Origin: Haloarculaceae archaeon H-GB1-1
GTDB taxonomy: Archaea > Halobacteriota > Halobacteria > Halobacteriales > Haloarculaceae
Assembly: GCA_029688825.1 (NCBI GenBank)
Contig: JARUKX010000001.1
Coordinates: 1 to 64,000 of the forward strand
Reading direction: 5' to 3'
Length of the DNA stretch: 64,000 bases
Shown here: positions 34,138 through 42,895 of the stretch, piece by piece
Layout of the letters: each line of letters begins with the position of its first letter
Numbering within the stretch: position 1 is the first letter of the stretch
Translations under genes and position numbers: made by a program
The notes under the pieces: model-generated
Databases searched by the model: none
What the model saw: only the letters and a program-made list of their open reading frames with translations
What the model was told of the DNA's origin: nothing

Positions 34138-35626
34138 CAGCTGGCCGACGCGAGACTTGCTCTCGCTCCGCGCGGGAACCACGCCGGAGCGGACTGCCGT
34201 CGTCGAGGCGGCGGACGGTCGGACGTGGACGTACAGCGAGTACATGCACTGGGTCGAACAGTTCGTGGTCGGGCTGGAGTCCTACGCCGCCGAGGGGGAC
34301 CGAATCGGCATCCTCCTCTCCGCACGGCCAGAGTTTCCGGCGCTCTGCTTCGCGACGACGCGTCGGGCCATGACGGCCGTCCCGCTGAACGTCGAATTGG
34401 ACGCGGAGACGCTCAGCGCGCAGGCGGCACACGCTGACCTCGACGTCCTCGTCTGCGGGGCGGAGACGGCGGCGCTCGCCACCGACGTGGCCAGTTGCCC
34501 GGTCGTCTCGGTGGACGCGTCCACGAGCACGTCAGTGGAGACGCTCGCACAGCGCCCCCATCCGCGGACGTTCGCCAGTCGCGTCACCGCCGACCAGGAG
34601 GCGCTCGTCGTGTTCACCTCGGGAACCACGGGCGAACCGCGTGGCGTTCGCCTGACGGTCGGGAACCTCGTGTCCAGTGCGATGGCCTCGGCGTTCCGGC
34701 TCGGCGTCTCGCCGGACGACCGCTGGCTGGCGTGTCTCCCGATGTACCACGTCGGCGGGCTGGCACCGGCCATTCGGTCGGCCCTCTACGGGACGACGCT
34801 CGTCGTCCAGCAGGGCTTCGACGCCGCGGAGACGGCGCGCGTCATCGACGAGCAGGAGATCACTGGCGTCTCGCTCGTCCCCACGATGCTCTCGCGACTG
34901 CTCGACGCCGGCTGGTCGCCCCCCGACAGGCTCCGGTTCGTCCTCCTCGGTGGCGCGCCAGCCTCTCCCGAGCTCGTCGACCGCTGTGAGGACGCGGACG
35001 TTCCCGTTCACCCCACCTACGGGATGACGGAGACTGCCTCGCAGGTAGCTACTGCGACCCCGCGACAGGCGTTCGAGCATCCGGGCACCGTCGGCCACCC
35101 GCTGCTGTTCACGCAGATCAGCGTCCAGAACGACGAGGGACGGGAATGTGGGACGGGCGAAACGGGCGAACTCGTCGTCGACGGCCCGACCGTCTCCCCC
35201 GGATATCTCGACGCGGACGCGACGGCCGCCGCGTTCGACCAGGACGGACTCCACACCGGCGACGCAGGCTATCGCGACGAGGCCGGGCGACTGTGGGTCA
35301 CGGGCCGCATCGACGACGTCATCGTCACGGGCGGCGAGAACGTCCATCCCGCCGCGATCGCGGACGCGATTCGCGACCACCCCGACGTTGCGGACGTCGC
35401 GGTCGTGGGACTCCCCGACCCGGAGTGGGGCGAACGCGTCGCGGCGCTCGTCGTCGCGAGCGACCTGTCCGTCGACGGGTTTCGAGAGCACTGCCGCAAC
35501 CAGTTGGCCGGGTTCGAGCGTCCGAAGACCGTCGCGTTCGCCGAGTCGCTTCCCCGAACGCAGTCGGGGACCGTCGACCGCGAGGCCGTCGCGGACCGAC
35601 TGCAGACGGACGGGCACGACGTTTAA
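34127..35626 (+). CDS. menE: o-succinylbenzoate-CoA ligase
   Basis: This adenylate-forming enzyme of about 499 residues activates o-succinylbenzoate with CoA, feeding MenB. The P-loop is VVFTSGTTGEPRGVRLT; further motifs are MYHVGGLAPAIRS, HPTYGMTETASQ, HTGDAGYRDEAGRLWVTGR and GGENVHP. The C-terminal Lys region is LPRTQSGTVDR, where the usual Lys after the Thr is a Ser. The ATG at 34127 is used; an in-frame start 30 nt upstream is less likely because it lies deeper in menC. Confidence 0.9.
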   Translation: MFGDSWPTRDLLSLRAGTTPERTAVVEAADGRTWTYSEYMHWVEQFVVGLESYAAEGDRIGILLSARPEFPALCFATTRRAMTAVPLNVELDAETLSAQAAHADLDVLVCGAETAALATDVASCPVVSVDASTSTSVETLAQRPHPRTFASRVTADQEALVVFTSGTTGEPRGVRLTVGNLVSSAMASAFRLGVSPDDRWLACLPMYHVGGLAPAIRSALYGTTLVVQQGFDAAETARVIDEQEITGVSLVPTMLSRLLDAGWSPPDRLRFVLLGGAPASPELVDRCEDADVPVHPTYGMTETASQVATATPRQAFEHPGTVGHPLLFTQISVQNDEGRECGTGETGELVVDGPTVSPGYLDADATAAAFDQDGLHTGDAGYRDEAGRLWVTGRIDDVIVTGGENVHPAAIADAIRDHPDVADVAVVGLPDPEWGERVAALVVASDLSVDGFREHCRNQLAGFERPKTVAFAESLPRTQSGTVDREAVADRLQTDGHDV

Positions 35627-35651
35627 CCCCGCCGCCGCCCTATCGACGGGT

Positions 35652-36392
35652 GTGTGCACGCTTACCATCGCGTGGCAGGCGTTCGCCGACACGCCGGTCG
35701 CCGTCGTCGCAAACCGTGACGAGGCACTGGACCGACCGTCGAAGCCGCCGAGCGTCGTCGAGGAAGACCCCGGAATCGTCGCGCCCGTCGACGAGGAGGC
35801 CGGCGGTACGTGGCTCGGCTACAACGAGCACGGCGTGCTGGTGGCGCTGACCAACCGCTGGGTCGACGGCGACCTTGCCGGCGACCGCTCGCGCGGACTC
35901 CTCGTCCGCGAGGCGCTTCGCCAGCCCACGGCGGAGGACGCGACCCGCTTCGTCGAGCGGGAACTCGACGAGCGCGAGTACGAGGGCTTCAACCTCGTCC
36001 TCGCCGACGAGAACGCCGCGCTGTACGTCGAGTGGGACGGCCACCGACGGATTCGGAACCTCGACCCCGGCGTCCACGTCGTCGTCAACGTCGGCATCGA
36101 CGGCGAGTTCTTCGAGCCGCCGTTCGACCCCGACATCGGCGAACAGCAGGCAGACAGCGCCAGACGGCTTCTCGAAACCCTCCAGCCAGAGCCCGGAGAG
36201 ACGGCGACGAACTGGCTCGACCGCGCCGCCGACGCCATCGCTGACCACGACTTCGGCGTCTGCGTCCACGAAGACCGATACGGGACCAGGTCGTCGTCGC
36301 TCATCGCCATCGGCGAGCAAGGCACTACCTACCGCTTCGCCGACGGGCCACCATGTGAGACGCCGTTCCGGCCCGTCGAAGGTCAGGTTTAA
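35652..36392 (+). CDS. NRDE (TANGO2-like) family protein
   Basis: This 246-residue protein starts at GTG (MCTLTIAWQ), keeping the conserved Cys2 typical of the family. It contains VAVVANRDEALDRPSKPP with the NRDE motif, GGTWLGYNEHGVLVALTNR and EGFNLVLADENAALYV. TANGO2/NRDE proteins have an Ntn-hydrolase-like fold; their role in lipid or haem handling is unsettled. It lies 25 nt after menE, perhaps co-transcribed. Confidence 0.82.
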   Translation: MCTLTIAWQAFADTPVAVVANRDEALDRPSKPPSVVEEDPGIVAPVDEEAGGTWLGYNEHGVLVALTNRWVDGDLAGDRSRGLLVREALRQPTAEDATRFVERELDEREYEGFNLVLADENAALYVEWDGHRRIRNLDPGVHVVVNVGIDGEFFEPPFDPDIGEQQADSARRLLETLQPEPGETATNWLDRAADAIADHDFGVCVHEDRYGTRSSSLIAIGEQGTTYRFADGPPCETPFRPVEGQV

Positions 36393-36416
36393 GCGGGAAA
36401 GAGACGGTATACCTGT

Positions 36417-36767
36417 ATGAGCATGGCAGCGACGGAGGCCAACCTGAGCGATCCGGAGCGTGCAGGACTCGAACTCATCCGCGAGACCGGTGGCATCCAC
36501 CAGAGCGACTTCTGGAAGGAACTCGACGTCAGCTCTCGCAAGGGTAGTCGCATCGTCGAATCACTCGTGGAGAAGGGGCTCGTCCAGCGCGAGGACAGCG
36601 TCTACAACGGCCACAACACCTACTACATCACCCCCGCGGCTCGCGACCTCGACTTCTCGCTGCTGATGGCGGGCGATATGCTCTCGCCGTTCATCGGCGA
36701 CGAGGAGGTCAACCCCCACAGCGACACGTTCTCGCAGTGGGTGATGAACCTCGCCTACCAGGAGTAA
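36417..36767 (+). CDS. winged-helix transcriptional regulator
   Basis: This 116-residue protein has one winged-helix domain: SDPERAGLELIRETGGIHQS, then DFWKELDVSSRKGSRIVESL (helix-turn-helix) and VEKGLVQREDSVYNGHNTYY (wing). A C-terminal stretch is of unknown role. It resembles MarR/Lrp-type haloarchaeal regulators without a ligand domain. Promoter-like GGTTTAAGC lies about 30 nt before the ATG. Confidence 0.75.
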   Translation: MSMAATEANLSDPERAGLELIRETGGIHQSDFWKELDVSSRKGSRIVESLVEKGLVQREDSVYNGHNTYYITPAARDLDFSLLMAGDMLSPFIGDEEVNPHSDTFSQWVMNLAYQE

Positions 36768-36867
36768 CGCGACCAGACTGCCTGTTCTCGACGACTTCCA
36801 GCCGACGAGCCGCTGGGCTGTCGGTCGAGTCGGCGAGCGGTGAAAAGTGAGAGCCGACAGTCGTCTC

Positions 36868-36918
36868 GTCGGCGTCAGTCTTCGAGCGCGTCGGCGTCAG
36901 TCTTCGAGCGCGTCGGCG
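36868..36918. repeat. 22-bp tandem repeat over the 3' end of the Gly-Met protein gene
   Basis: The unit GTCGGCGTCAGTCTTCGAGCGC occurs twice (36868-36889, 36890-36911) and starts a third time. The second copy holds the stop and last codons of the next gene; the first is a displaced copy just past that stop. Confidence 0.85.
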
Positions 36919-37349
36919 ATTCGGTCGAGCGTCCGTCGAACGTCGTGAACCTCGTCACGAAGCTTGCGGACTTCGCGGACGAGTTCCTCGTCGCTGCCGC
37001 TCTCTTCTTCACGACCGCGGCCGCGACCGCCGGGACCGCCGCCCATGCCGGGACCGCCGCCCATGCCGCCAGGGCCGCCACCGCCGCCCATCATGCCGCC
37101 CATCATCTGCGCGAAGGGGTTGCCGCCCATGCCGCCGGGGCCGCCACCGCCGCCCATCATCTCTTCCATGCGCTCTTCGCGGCTCTTCTCGTCGCCCTCG
37201 CCTTCCTCGGCGCGCTTCTGGCGAATCTCCTCGACGCGCTCTCGGAAGGACTTCTGTTCGTCGCTCTCTCCGTCCTCGGCGTCCGTGGACTCCGCAGGCT
37301 CGGTCTCCTCGTTCGGGTCGGCGTCAGCGTCTTGGGGGTCGTCTGCCAT
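36897..37349 (-). CDS. Gly-Met-rich protein with acidic head and C-terminal coiled coil
   Basis: This 150-residue protein has an acidic N-terminus (residues 1-40), then a charged helix (SFRERVEEIRQKRAEEG). A Gly/Met/Pro-rich middle follows (GGNPFAQMMGGMMGG and repeated GGPGGMGG). The C-terminal coiled coil is EELVREVRKLRDEVHDVRRT with LDRIADALED. The GGM repeats resemble the flexible tails of group II chaperonins. Function unknown. Its 3' end is tandemly duplicated. Confidence 0.75.
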   Translation of the reverse strand: MADDPQDADADPNEETEPAESTDAEDGESDEQKSFRERVEEIRQKRAEEGEGDEKSREERMEEMMGGGGGPGGMGGNPFAQMMGGMMGGGGGPGGMGGGPGMGGGPGGRGRGREEESGSDEELVREVRKLRDEVHDVRRTLDRIADALED

Positions 37350-37386
37350 ACCTCCGCGTTATCCGTGAGCCCGGAAAAGGATTCTC

Positions 37387-37665
37387 CTATTCCGTAAGCC
37401 GCCGTGCCAGTATCGACAGGCCGAGCGCGGCGGCGGCGAGGATGGCGAGGTTGAAGATGGCCTGGAAGATGGGCTCGAAGTCCGAACTGATCCAGATGCT
37501 GATCGCCCGCGAGGCGGCCATGTAGAACCGGAACGTCGCGACCAGCGCCAGGAGGGCGAGGATACCGAACGCCGCCCACTGAATGTAGGTCATCGTCGTG
37601 GACGCCGTCTCGTTGTCGCTCTCGGGAGTCGATGCAGCGGTCTGTGGGGAGTCTGTATCGCTCAT
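37387..37665 (-). CDS. small membrane protein with disordered N-terminus
   Basis: This 92-residue protein has a Ser/Thr/Asp-rich head (MSDTDSPQTAASTPESDNET) and two helices: QWAAFGILALLALVATFRFY and IFQAIFNLAILAAAALGLSI, ending ARRLTE. It overlaps the upstream surface-protein gene by ATGA, so the two are likely made together. No function is known; a haloarchaeal DUF (8060, from memory) may apply. Confidence 0.7.
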   Translation of the reverse strand: MSDTDSPQTAASTPESDNETASTTMTYIQWAAFGILALLALVATFRFYMAASRAISIWISSDFEPIFQAIFNLAILAAAALGLSILARRLTE

Positions 37666-38675
37666 TGATTCCTCCGGAGGCCGAGCAGGACGACGCCGAG
37701 CAGTGCAGCCAGCGCGACGGGGACGCCAAAGCCGGGACCGGAGGCGGCTGTTCCGTACTCCGTCGGTTGCGACGTCTCACCGCGGTCGCCGCCGGCGTCC
37801 GACTCGAAGTCGCTCGCGCGGATGTCGACGTGCTCTCTGGTGACGTTCTTCGGCAGGGGCTTGGTCGGCGCGAGTTCGGCCGTCGCGCTCGCAGTCCCGA
37901 GCACGACGTCGTCCCGTAGCAGGATGGCGTCGAGGCGGTAGTTGTAGTCGTCGGGGACCGTCAGGGCTGTATCGACGCTCGCGGTTCGACCCGGTCGCAC
38001 GTCGCCGACAGAAACAGTCGCACGGTCGGCGACGATGTTCGACTCTGCCTGACGGGCCATGACGACGAGAGTCAGGTCGCCGACCGTCTCGTCGCCAGTG
38101 TTCGTCAGGTGAGTCTGGGTCGCGAGCGTAGCGCTGCCGTCTGACGCCTCCGCTATCGAGTACGAGATCGGTGGAATCCCGACGTCGCCGAAGCGCTCGA
38201 ACGTGACCGACGAGCGGGCGTACTCGGGGGTGAGCGACCCGACGCCGCTAATCTGTGTCGTGCCGCTGGCGACGCGCTGGCCGTCCTCGTAGACGAACAC
38301 CTGGAAGTTGTACCCGCCCGCTCGCTCGACGGTGACGTTCGCCCTGACGGGGACCTCCCTGTTACCCTCGACGTTGCCGACGTCGACGGTCTCCGTCGTC
38401 GCGAGGAGGTTCGTGTCCGAGTCGATGGCCCGAACCTCGACGGTGACGTTCTCGGCGGTCCCACCGTAGTGGGCGAGTCGAACGTCGAGGGACAGCGTCG
38501 CGGTCTCGCCCGAGACAGCGGCCGGGGCTATCGCCACGTCGTCCTGAAGATAGAGGTCACTCGGACGCACGTCGGAATCGCGCTCTGCAAGGGCACCGGG
38601 GACGGCGACGGCGGCGACGAGGAGGACGACGAGGAGGGCCACGCCACCGACCGCCAGGGCTCGCTCTCGTTGCAC
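37662..38675 (-). CDS. secreted/surface protein with C-terminal anchor (DUF7490-like)
   Basis: This 337-residue protein begins at GTG with a signal-anchor helix (ALAVGGVALLVVLLVAAVAV). The extracytoplasmic beta-rich body has two related halves (LSLDVRLAHYGGTAENVTVE and LATQTHLTNTGDETVGDLTL), both like CARDB/DUF7490 domains. The C-terminus is PGFGVPVALAALLGVVLLGL then RRNQ, a PGF-type membrane anchor. Several N-x-T/S sites suggest N-glycosylation. It is coupled to the following small membrane protein. Confidence 0.75.
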   Translation of the reverse strand: MQRERALAVGGVALLVVLLVAAVAVPGALAERDSDVRPSDLYLQDDVAIAPAAVSGETATLSLDVRLAHYGGTAENVTVEVRAIDSDTNLLATTETVDVGNVEGNREVPVRANVTVERAGGYNFQVFVYEDGQRVASGTTQISGVGSLTPEYARSSVTFERFGDVGIPPISYSIAEASDGSATLATQTHLTNTGDETVGDLTLVVMARQAESNIVADRATVSVGDVRPGRTASVDTALTVPDDYNYRLDAILLRDDVVLGTASATAELAPTKPLPKNVTREHVDIRASDFESDAGGDRGETSQPTEYGTAASGPGFGVPVALAALLGVVLLGLRRNQ

Positions 38676-38717
38676 GACTGATAGACGCGGAAGAATGCCG
38701 TATATGTCTTGTGGAGG

Positions 38718-39479
38718 TCACCCGAACGCGCCGAGGCTGGCCTGGAGATTCCGGTCCGTTCGGCCCGATTCGAGTTCGTACCCGACGAGCGAGCGCATGT
38801 CGACGGCGTAGGTGCTTCCATTGTACGAGAGGACGAGGACGCGCCCCTTCGTGCCGACGACCTCGCCCGTCACGAACGTCTCGGTCATCGGCTGCTCGGC
38901 GAGGGAGAATCCGTAGTCGAACGCGAACGTGTCGACGGGGTCGTACTTCTCGAGGAGAGCGGCCCAGCCCTCGTCGTCGACGGACTCGTGGAACCCACGT
39001 ATCTTCGACGGGACGCGGACCCGGTCGCCGACGTCGGTCGCGATGTCGGCCTCTATCTGCCGTGCAATGCGGCCGTCGTCGACGGTTCGGAGGTGGGCGG
39101 CGCGGTCGGCACCCTGCTCGCGAAGGCGCGTCTCCAGTCGCCACGACCGCGTGACGCCGACCTTGAACGTCGTCGGTGCGAACGCGGCGAGGTAGATTGC
39201 GTGTTCCTCGTGACAGCTGTCCAGCGGCATGGCGCACTCGCCGGTACAGACGGCGCACGGCCAGCGGTCGACGTGGTCTGGGCAGTAGGGCGCGTCGGAC
39301 ACCGGACACGCGTGGTGACCGTCCGCGTCGACCGACCCGGCGCAGTGACGGTCCCCGAGTCGATACGCGAGGTCGTCGCCGGGGGCCAACCGTATCCGGT
39401 CGACCGTGCCGTCGCTGGCGACGCGTAGCGCGGCGACGTCTCCTGGTTCGGACGCGCGGTCGTACCCGACGACTTGCAC
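38718..39479 (-). CDS. DUF2797 family protein
   Basis: This 253-residue protein starts from GTG (MQVVGYDRASEPGD). A Cys/His-rich zinc-binding region (RHCAGSVD, HHACPVSDAPYC, WPCAVCTGEC, DSCHEEHAIYL) is followed by IYLAAFAPTTFKVGVTRSWR and RLREQGADRAAHL. That pattern of AIYLA, KVGVTR and EQGA is typical of DUF2797, which looks related to GIY-YIG nucleases. Function has not been established. It is convergent with nothing; its 3' neighbour is on the same strand. Confidence 0.82.
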   Translation of the reverse strand: MQVVGYDRASEPGDVAALRVASDGTVDRIRLAPGDDLAYRLGDRHCAGSVDADGHHACPVSDAPYCPDHVDRWPCAVCTGECAMPLDSCHEEHAIYLAAFAPTTFKVGVTRSWRLETRLREQGADRAAHLRTVDDGRIARQIEADIATDVGDRVRVPSKIRGFHESVDDEGWAALLEKYDPVDTFAFDYGFSLAEQPMTETFVTGEVVGTKGRVLVLSYNGSTYAVDMRSLVGYELESGRTDRNLQASLGAFG

Positions 39480-39569
39480 GCAGGTCCGTACGCCCGAGCA
39501 GGATAAATGCGCACTGCTCCGCCACCGGTTTTAGATGGGTAGGCGTCGAACGTCCACACGGACCAGGAT

Positions 39570-40028
39570 ATGGCCGACCTCACCCTCTCCAGCCCGGCGT
39601 TCGACGACGGCAGCGAAATCCCGCGGCAGCACGGCTACCGCGAGCAGAACGTCAATCCGCCGCTCGAAATCAGCGGTATCCCCGACGCGACGGAGTCGCT
39701 GGCGCTCATCGTCGACGATCCTGACGCCCGCGAGCCAGCCGGCAAGGTCTGGGACCACTGGATCGTCTGGAACATCGACCCGGAGACGACGGAGATTCCC
39801 GAGGGATGGACACCGGGCGACGACGCGGTCGAGGGCCGCAACGACTACGGGGAGACCGGATACGGTGGGCCGAACCCGCCGGACCGCGAGCACACCTACC
39901 GGTTCCTGCTGTACGCACTCGACGCGACGCTCGACCTCGGAACGAACGCGAGCAAGGACGACCTCTACGACGCGGCCGAGGGCCACGTCGTCGGTAAAGC
40001 ACGGTTCGAAGGTACCTACGCACCCTGA
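39570..40028 (+). CDS. YbhB/YbcL-type PEBP (Raf kinase inhibitor-like) protein
   Basis: This 152-residue phosphatidylethanolamine-binding-like protein has DGSEIPRQHGYREQNVNPPL, LALIVDDPDAREPAGKVWDH, WIVWNIDPETTEIPEG, YGGPNPPDREHTYRFLLYAL and ARFEGTYAP. The anion-pocket residues (DDPDA, DHW, GPxPP, HxYxF) are intact. The cellular role in archaea is unknown. Three bases separate its stop from that of the convergent epimerase. Confidence 0.9.
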   Translation: MADLTLSSPAFDDGSEIPRQHGYREQNVNPPLEISGIPDATESLALIVDDPDAREPAGKVWDHWIVWNIDPETTEIPEGWTPGDDAVEGRNDYGETGYGGPNPPDREHTYRFLLYALDATLDLGTNASKDDLYDAAEGHVVGKARFEGTYAP

Positions 40029-40031
40029 CGC

Positions 40032-40961
40032 TCAGAGTTCCGCGATGAGTTCCCGCGTCGCCGCGCGGACGGCGTCGTCGCTGGACTGGGACGGTCGATA
40101 GCCCAGCGCCGACAGCTTCTCGATAGAGAGTCGCATCCGCGGCACGTCGCCGGTCCAGCCGCGGTCGCCGCCGGTGTACTCGTAGTCCGGGTCGACGCCC
40201 ATCTCGTCGGCCACGATGTCCGCGATGGTGTTGACCGACGTCGTCGTGCGCGTCCCGAGGTTGTACACGTTGTGGTCGGCGTCTGCGTGTTCGACGACGT
40301 GCTCCATGGCGTCGATGCACTCGCTGATGTGCATGTAGGACTTCTCCTGGCGACCGTCGCCGAGGATGGTGAGCGTTTCTGGGTCCTCTCGGAGTTTGAG
40401 GATGAAGTCCGGAATCACCGCGCCGGGCTGGAGTCGCGACCCGACGATGTTGGCGAACCGGAACACCCACGACTGGAGGTCGTGGCTGTGGGCGTACGTC
40501 GAGACGAGCGATTCCTCCGCAAGTTTGGCCGCGCCGTAAACGCTGATGGGTTCCAGCGGCGCGTAGTCCTCCGGCGTCGGTCGGGGCGCTTCGCCGTATA
40601 CAGTCGAGGAGGACGTGTACGCGAACTTCTCGACGCCGACCTCGGCCATCCGTTCGAGGAGGTTGTAGGTCATCTCGCTGTTCTCCGTGAACTGCTTGCG
40701 TGGCGTGTCCGTGTTGACCGCCTTCGAGGCCGCGAAGTGGAAGACCGCGTCGACGTCTTCGGTCACGACGTCGGCAACCACGTCGGCGTTCGTCAGGTCG
40801 CCCTCGACGAACGTTGCCTCGTCGGGGATCCACTCCGCGTTCCCGTTCGAGCAGTCGTCTACGACGAGGACGTCGTTGTCGGCGACGAGGCTGTCGGCCA
40901 GGTGGGAGCCGACGAATCCGGCCCCGCCCGTGACGAGCAGGCGCTTTCCGGCGAGTTCCAT
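40032..40961 (-). CDS. NAD-dependent nucleotide-sugar epimerase/dehydratase
   Basis: This 309-residue extended SDR has the Rossmann motif LLVTGGAGFVGSHLADSL, DLTNADVVADVV, FHFAASKAVN, SSSTVYGEAP and the catalytic Tyr-x3-Lys in SVYGAAKLAEE. FRFANIVGSRLQPG and YMHISECIDAM are typical of GalE-like UDP-glucose 4-epimerases. The sugar cannot be fixed. The ATG at 40961 (MELAGKRLLVTGG) is canonical. It may supply sugars for surface glycans. Confidence 0.9.
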   Translation of the reverse strand: MELAGKRLLVTGGAGFVGSHLADSLVADNDVLVVDDCSNGNAEWIPDEATFVEGDLTNADVVADVVTEDVDAVFHFAASKAVNTDTPRKQFTENSEMTYNLLERMAEVGVEKFAYTSSSTVYGEAPRPTPEDYAPLEPISVYGAAKLAEESLVSTYAHSHDLQSWVFRFANIVGSRLQPGAVIPDFILKLREDPETLTILGDGRQEKSYMHISECIDAMEHVVEHADADHNVYNLGTRTTTSVNTIADIVADEMGVDPDYEYTGGDRGWTGDVPRMRLSIEKLSALGYRPSQSSDDAVRAATRELIAEL

Positions 40962-41071
40962 GGGCCACGTTGGTCCGGTCGCGAGTATGGGTCTTCCGGT
41001 GTCACGCGGCCGACCCAGCTCGTGGGCAATCACCGTGGCCCTTAAATCGTCCGCGGGGGGACGTGTCTCGT

Positions 41072-41749
41072 ATGAGAGACCGTAACGCCAGGATGTCTCG
41101 GGCGACTGCGTCCGACGGCCCGGCGCTTTCACGTCGTCGACTGCTCGCCAGCGGTGGGGCCATCGCCGCGACGGGCGTCGCCGGCTGTCTCGGCGGTGGG
41201 GGAGGAGAGCGCCAACTACCAGTCCCGGTCATGGGGGATCCGGAGGCGTCCGTGACCGTCGCCGCGTACGAGGACTTCCGATGTCCGCACTGCCGGAACT
41301 ACAACCTGAACGAACTGCCCGCGATCGTCTCCGAGTACGTCGAGCCGGGAACCATCCGCTACGAACACCGCGACTTCCCCGTGGTGAACGAGACCTCCTG
41401 GCGTGCGGCCAACGCTGCCCGCGCGGTGCAGGAGGCAGGCTCGATCTCGCAGTACTGGCAGTTCGCGAAGCTCCTGTTCGAGAACCAGCGGTCGCTGTCG
41501 CTGGACACCTACGAGCAGCTCGGGAACGAGGTCGGCGTCGACGGCGCGAAGCTCCGCGACCCCGCGAAGAACCAGACGTACAACCCGACCATCAAGGCCG
41601 ACAGACAGAGGGGTGCGGACATCGGCGTGAAGGCGACGCCCACCATCGTCGTCAACGGGAGCTTCGTGACCGACGCGAACGGGAACGTGACCCACGACTC
41701 GAACGCGATTGCGGCCGCGATAGAGCAGACACAGTCCGAAAGCGGCTAA
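41072..41749 (+). CDS. Tat-exported DsbA/thioredoxin-fold lipoprotein
   Basis: This protein of about 225 residues begins MRDRNARMSRATASDGPALS, then the Tat motif SRRRLLAS and lipobox VAGC. The thioredoxin-fold domain has the redox site FRCPHCRNY, a long helical insert, and the cis-Pro loop KATPTIVVNG. It should act outside the membrane as thiol oxidase or isomerase. CCTTAAATC at about 41039-41047 is a TATA box spaced for a leaderless ATG. Confidence 0.88.
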   Translation: MRDRNARMSRATASDGPALSRRRLLASGGAIAATGVAGCLGGGGGERQLPVPVMGDPEASVTVAAYEDFRCPHCRNYNLNELPAIVSEYVEPGTIRYEHRDFPVVNETSWRAANAARAVQEAGSISQYWQFAKLLFENQRSLSLDTYEQLGNEVGVDGAKLRDPAKNQTYNPTIKADRQRGADIGVKATPTIVVNGSFVTDANGNVTHDSNAIAAAIEQTQSESG

Positions 41750-41773
41750 TCGGTCGCTCACGTCGCACTGTCT

Positions 41774-42310
41774 ATGCACGACGAACCCGAAGTCGCCGTC
41801 CTGCGACTCGGACACCGGCCCGGCCGCGACGGTAGGATGACCAGCCACGTCGGGCTGACCGCTCGCGCGCTCGGCGCGGACCGCGTCATCCTCGGCGACA
41901 ACGCGACCGGGTCGGCGGAGACGATTCGCGACATCACCGACCGGTTCGGTGGTCCCTTCGACGTCGAGGTCACCAGCGAACTCAAGCGCGTCCTCCGCGA
42001 CTGGGAGGGTGCCGTGGCTCATCTCACGATGTACGGCCTGCCCGTCCAGGACGTCCAAGCGGAGATCCGGGAATCACACCGCGAGGAGCCGCTGCTCGTC
42101 GTCGTCGGTGCCGAGAAGGTGTCGTTCGACGTCTACGAGCGCGCCGACTGGAACGTCGGCGTCACGAACCAGCCCCATTCGGAAGTGGCGGGCCTGGCCG
42201 TGTTCCTCGACCGACTGTTCGACGGCCGCGAACTGGACCGAGAGTGGGAGGACGCTGAGAGCGTCGTCGTTCCGCAGGCGACCGGCAAGAAGGTCGAGTC
42301 ACCGGAGTAG
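41774..42310 (+). CDS. trm56: tRNA (cytidine-56-2'-O)-methyltransferase
   Basis: This 178-residue SPOUT methyltransferase of the archaeal Trm56 family 2'-O-methylates C56 in the T-loop of tRNA. It has VAVLRLGHRPGRDGRMTSHV, GLTARALGADRVILGDN, LTMYGLPVQD, LLVVVGAEKVSFDVYERADW and NVGVTNQPHSEVAGLAVFLD; the GAEKV and NQPHSEV loops form the knot. It lies 60 nt before tfe in a translation/transcription block. Confidence 0.92.
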   Translation: MHDEPEVAVLRLGHRPGRDGRMTSHVGLTARALGADRVILGDNATGSAETIRDITDRFGGPFDVEVTSELKRVLRDWEGAVAHLTMYGLPVQDVQAEIRESHREEPLLVVVGAEKVSFDVYERADWNVGVTNQPHSEVAGLAVFLDRLFDGRELDREWEDAESVVVPQATGKKVESPE

Positions 42311-42370
42311 CGGTCCCGTTCGCGGGGCAAAGCTAAAGACTTAACCGCCGGACGCTCGGAACACACCACA

Positions 42371-42895
42371 ATGGCTTTTGAGGAACTTCTCGAGGACCCG
42401 GTGATACAGAAGTACCTCCACGAGCTGGTCGGTCCTAAGGGGATGCCGGTGGCTGCCGCCCCGCCGGATGGCGAGGTGACCGACGAGGAACTCGCGGAGG
42501 AGCTCGGACTCGAACTGAACGACGTTCGCCGGGCGCTGTTCATCCTGTACGAGAACGATCTGGCGACCTATCGACGACTGCGCGACGAGGACTCCGGCTG
42601 GCTGACCTATCTGTGGACCTTCGAGTACGAGAACATCCCGGAGAAGCTCGAAGAGGAGATGTACCGGTTGCTCGAAGCGCTCGAAGAGCGCGAGGACTAC
42701 GAGCAGGACCACGAGTTCTACCTCTGTGAGGTCTGTGGGATCCGCTTCGAGTTCGGCGAAGCGATGGACTTCGGCTTCGAGTGCCCCGACTGTGGCTCCC
42801 AACTCGAATCGATGGGCAACTCCCGTCTCGTCGAGGCGATGGAGGAGCGAATCGCCGACCTCCGAGACGAACTGAACGTGGACGCGGAGATCTGA
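42371..42895 (+). CDS. tfe: transcription factor E (TFEalpha)
   Basis: This 174-residue archaeal general transcription factor aids promoter opening by RNA polymerase. The N-terminal winged helix (DEELAEELGLELNDVRRALF, LYENDLATYRRLRDEDSGWL) and helical linker (EEEMYRLLEALEEREDYEQD) lead to a zinc ribbon (FYLCEVCGIRF and FECPDCGSQL). Length and order match TFE. Its stop overlaps the next ATG by 1 nt. Confidence 0.96.
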   Translation: MAFEELLEDPVIQKYLHELVGPKGMPVAAAPPDGEVTDEELAEELGLELNDVRRALFILYENDLATYRRLRDEDSGWLTYLWTFEYENIPEKLEEEMYRLLEALEEREDYEQDHEFYLCEVCGIRFEFGEAMDFGFECPDCGSQLESMGNSRLVEAMEERIADLRDELNVDAEI

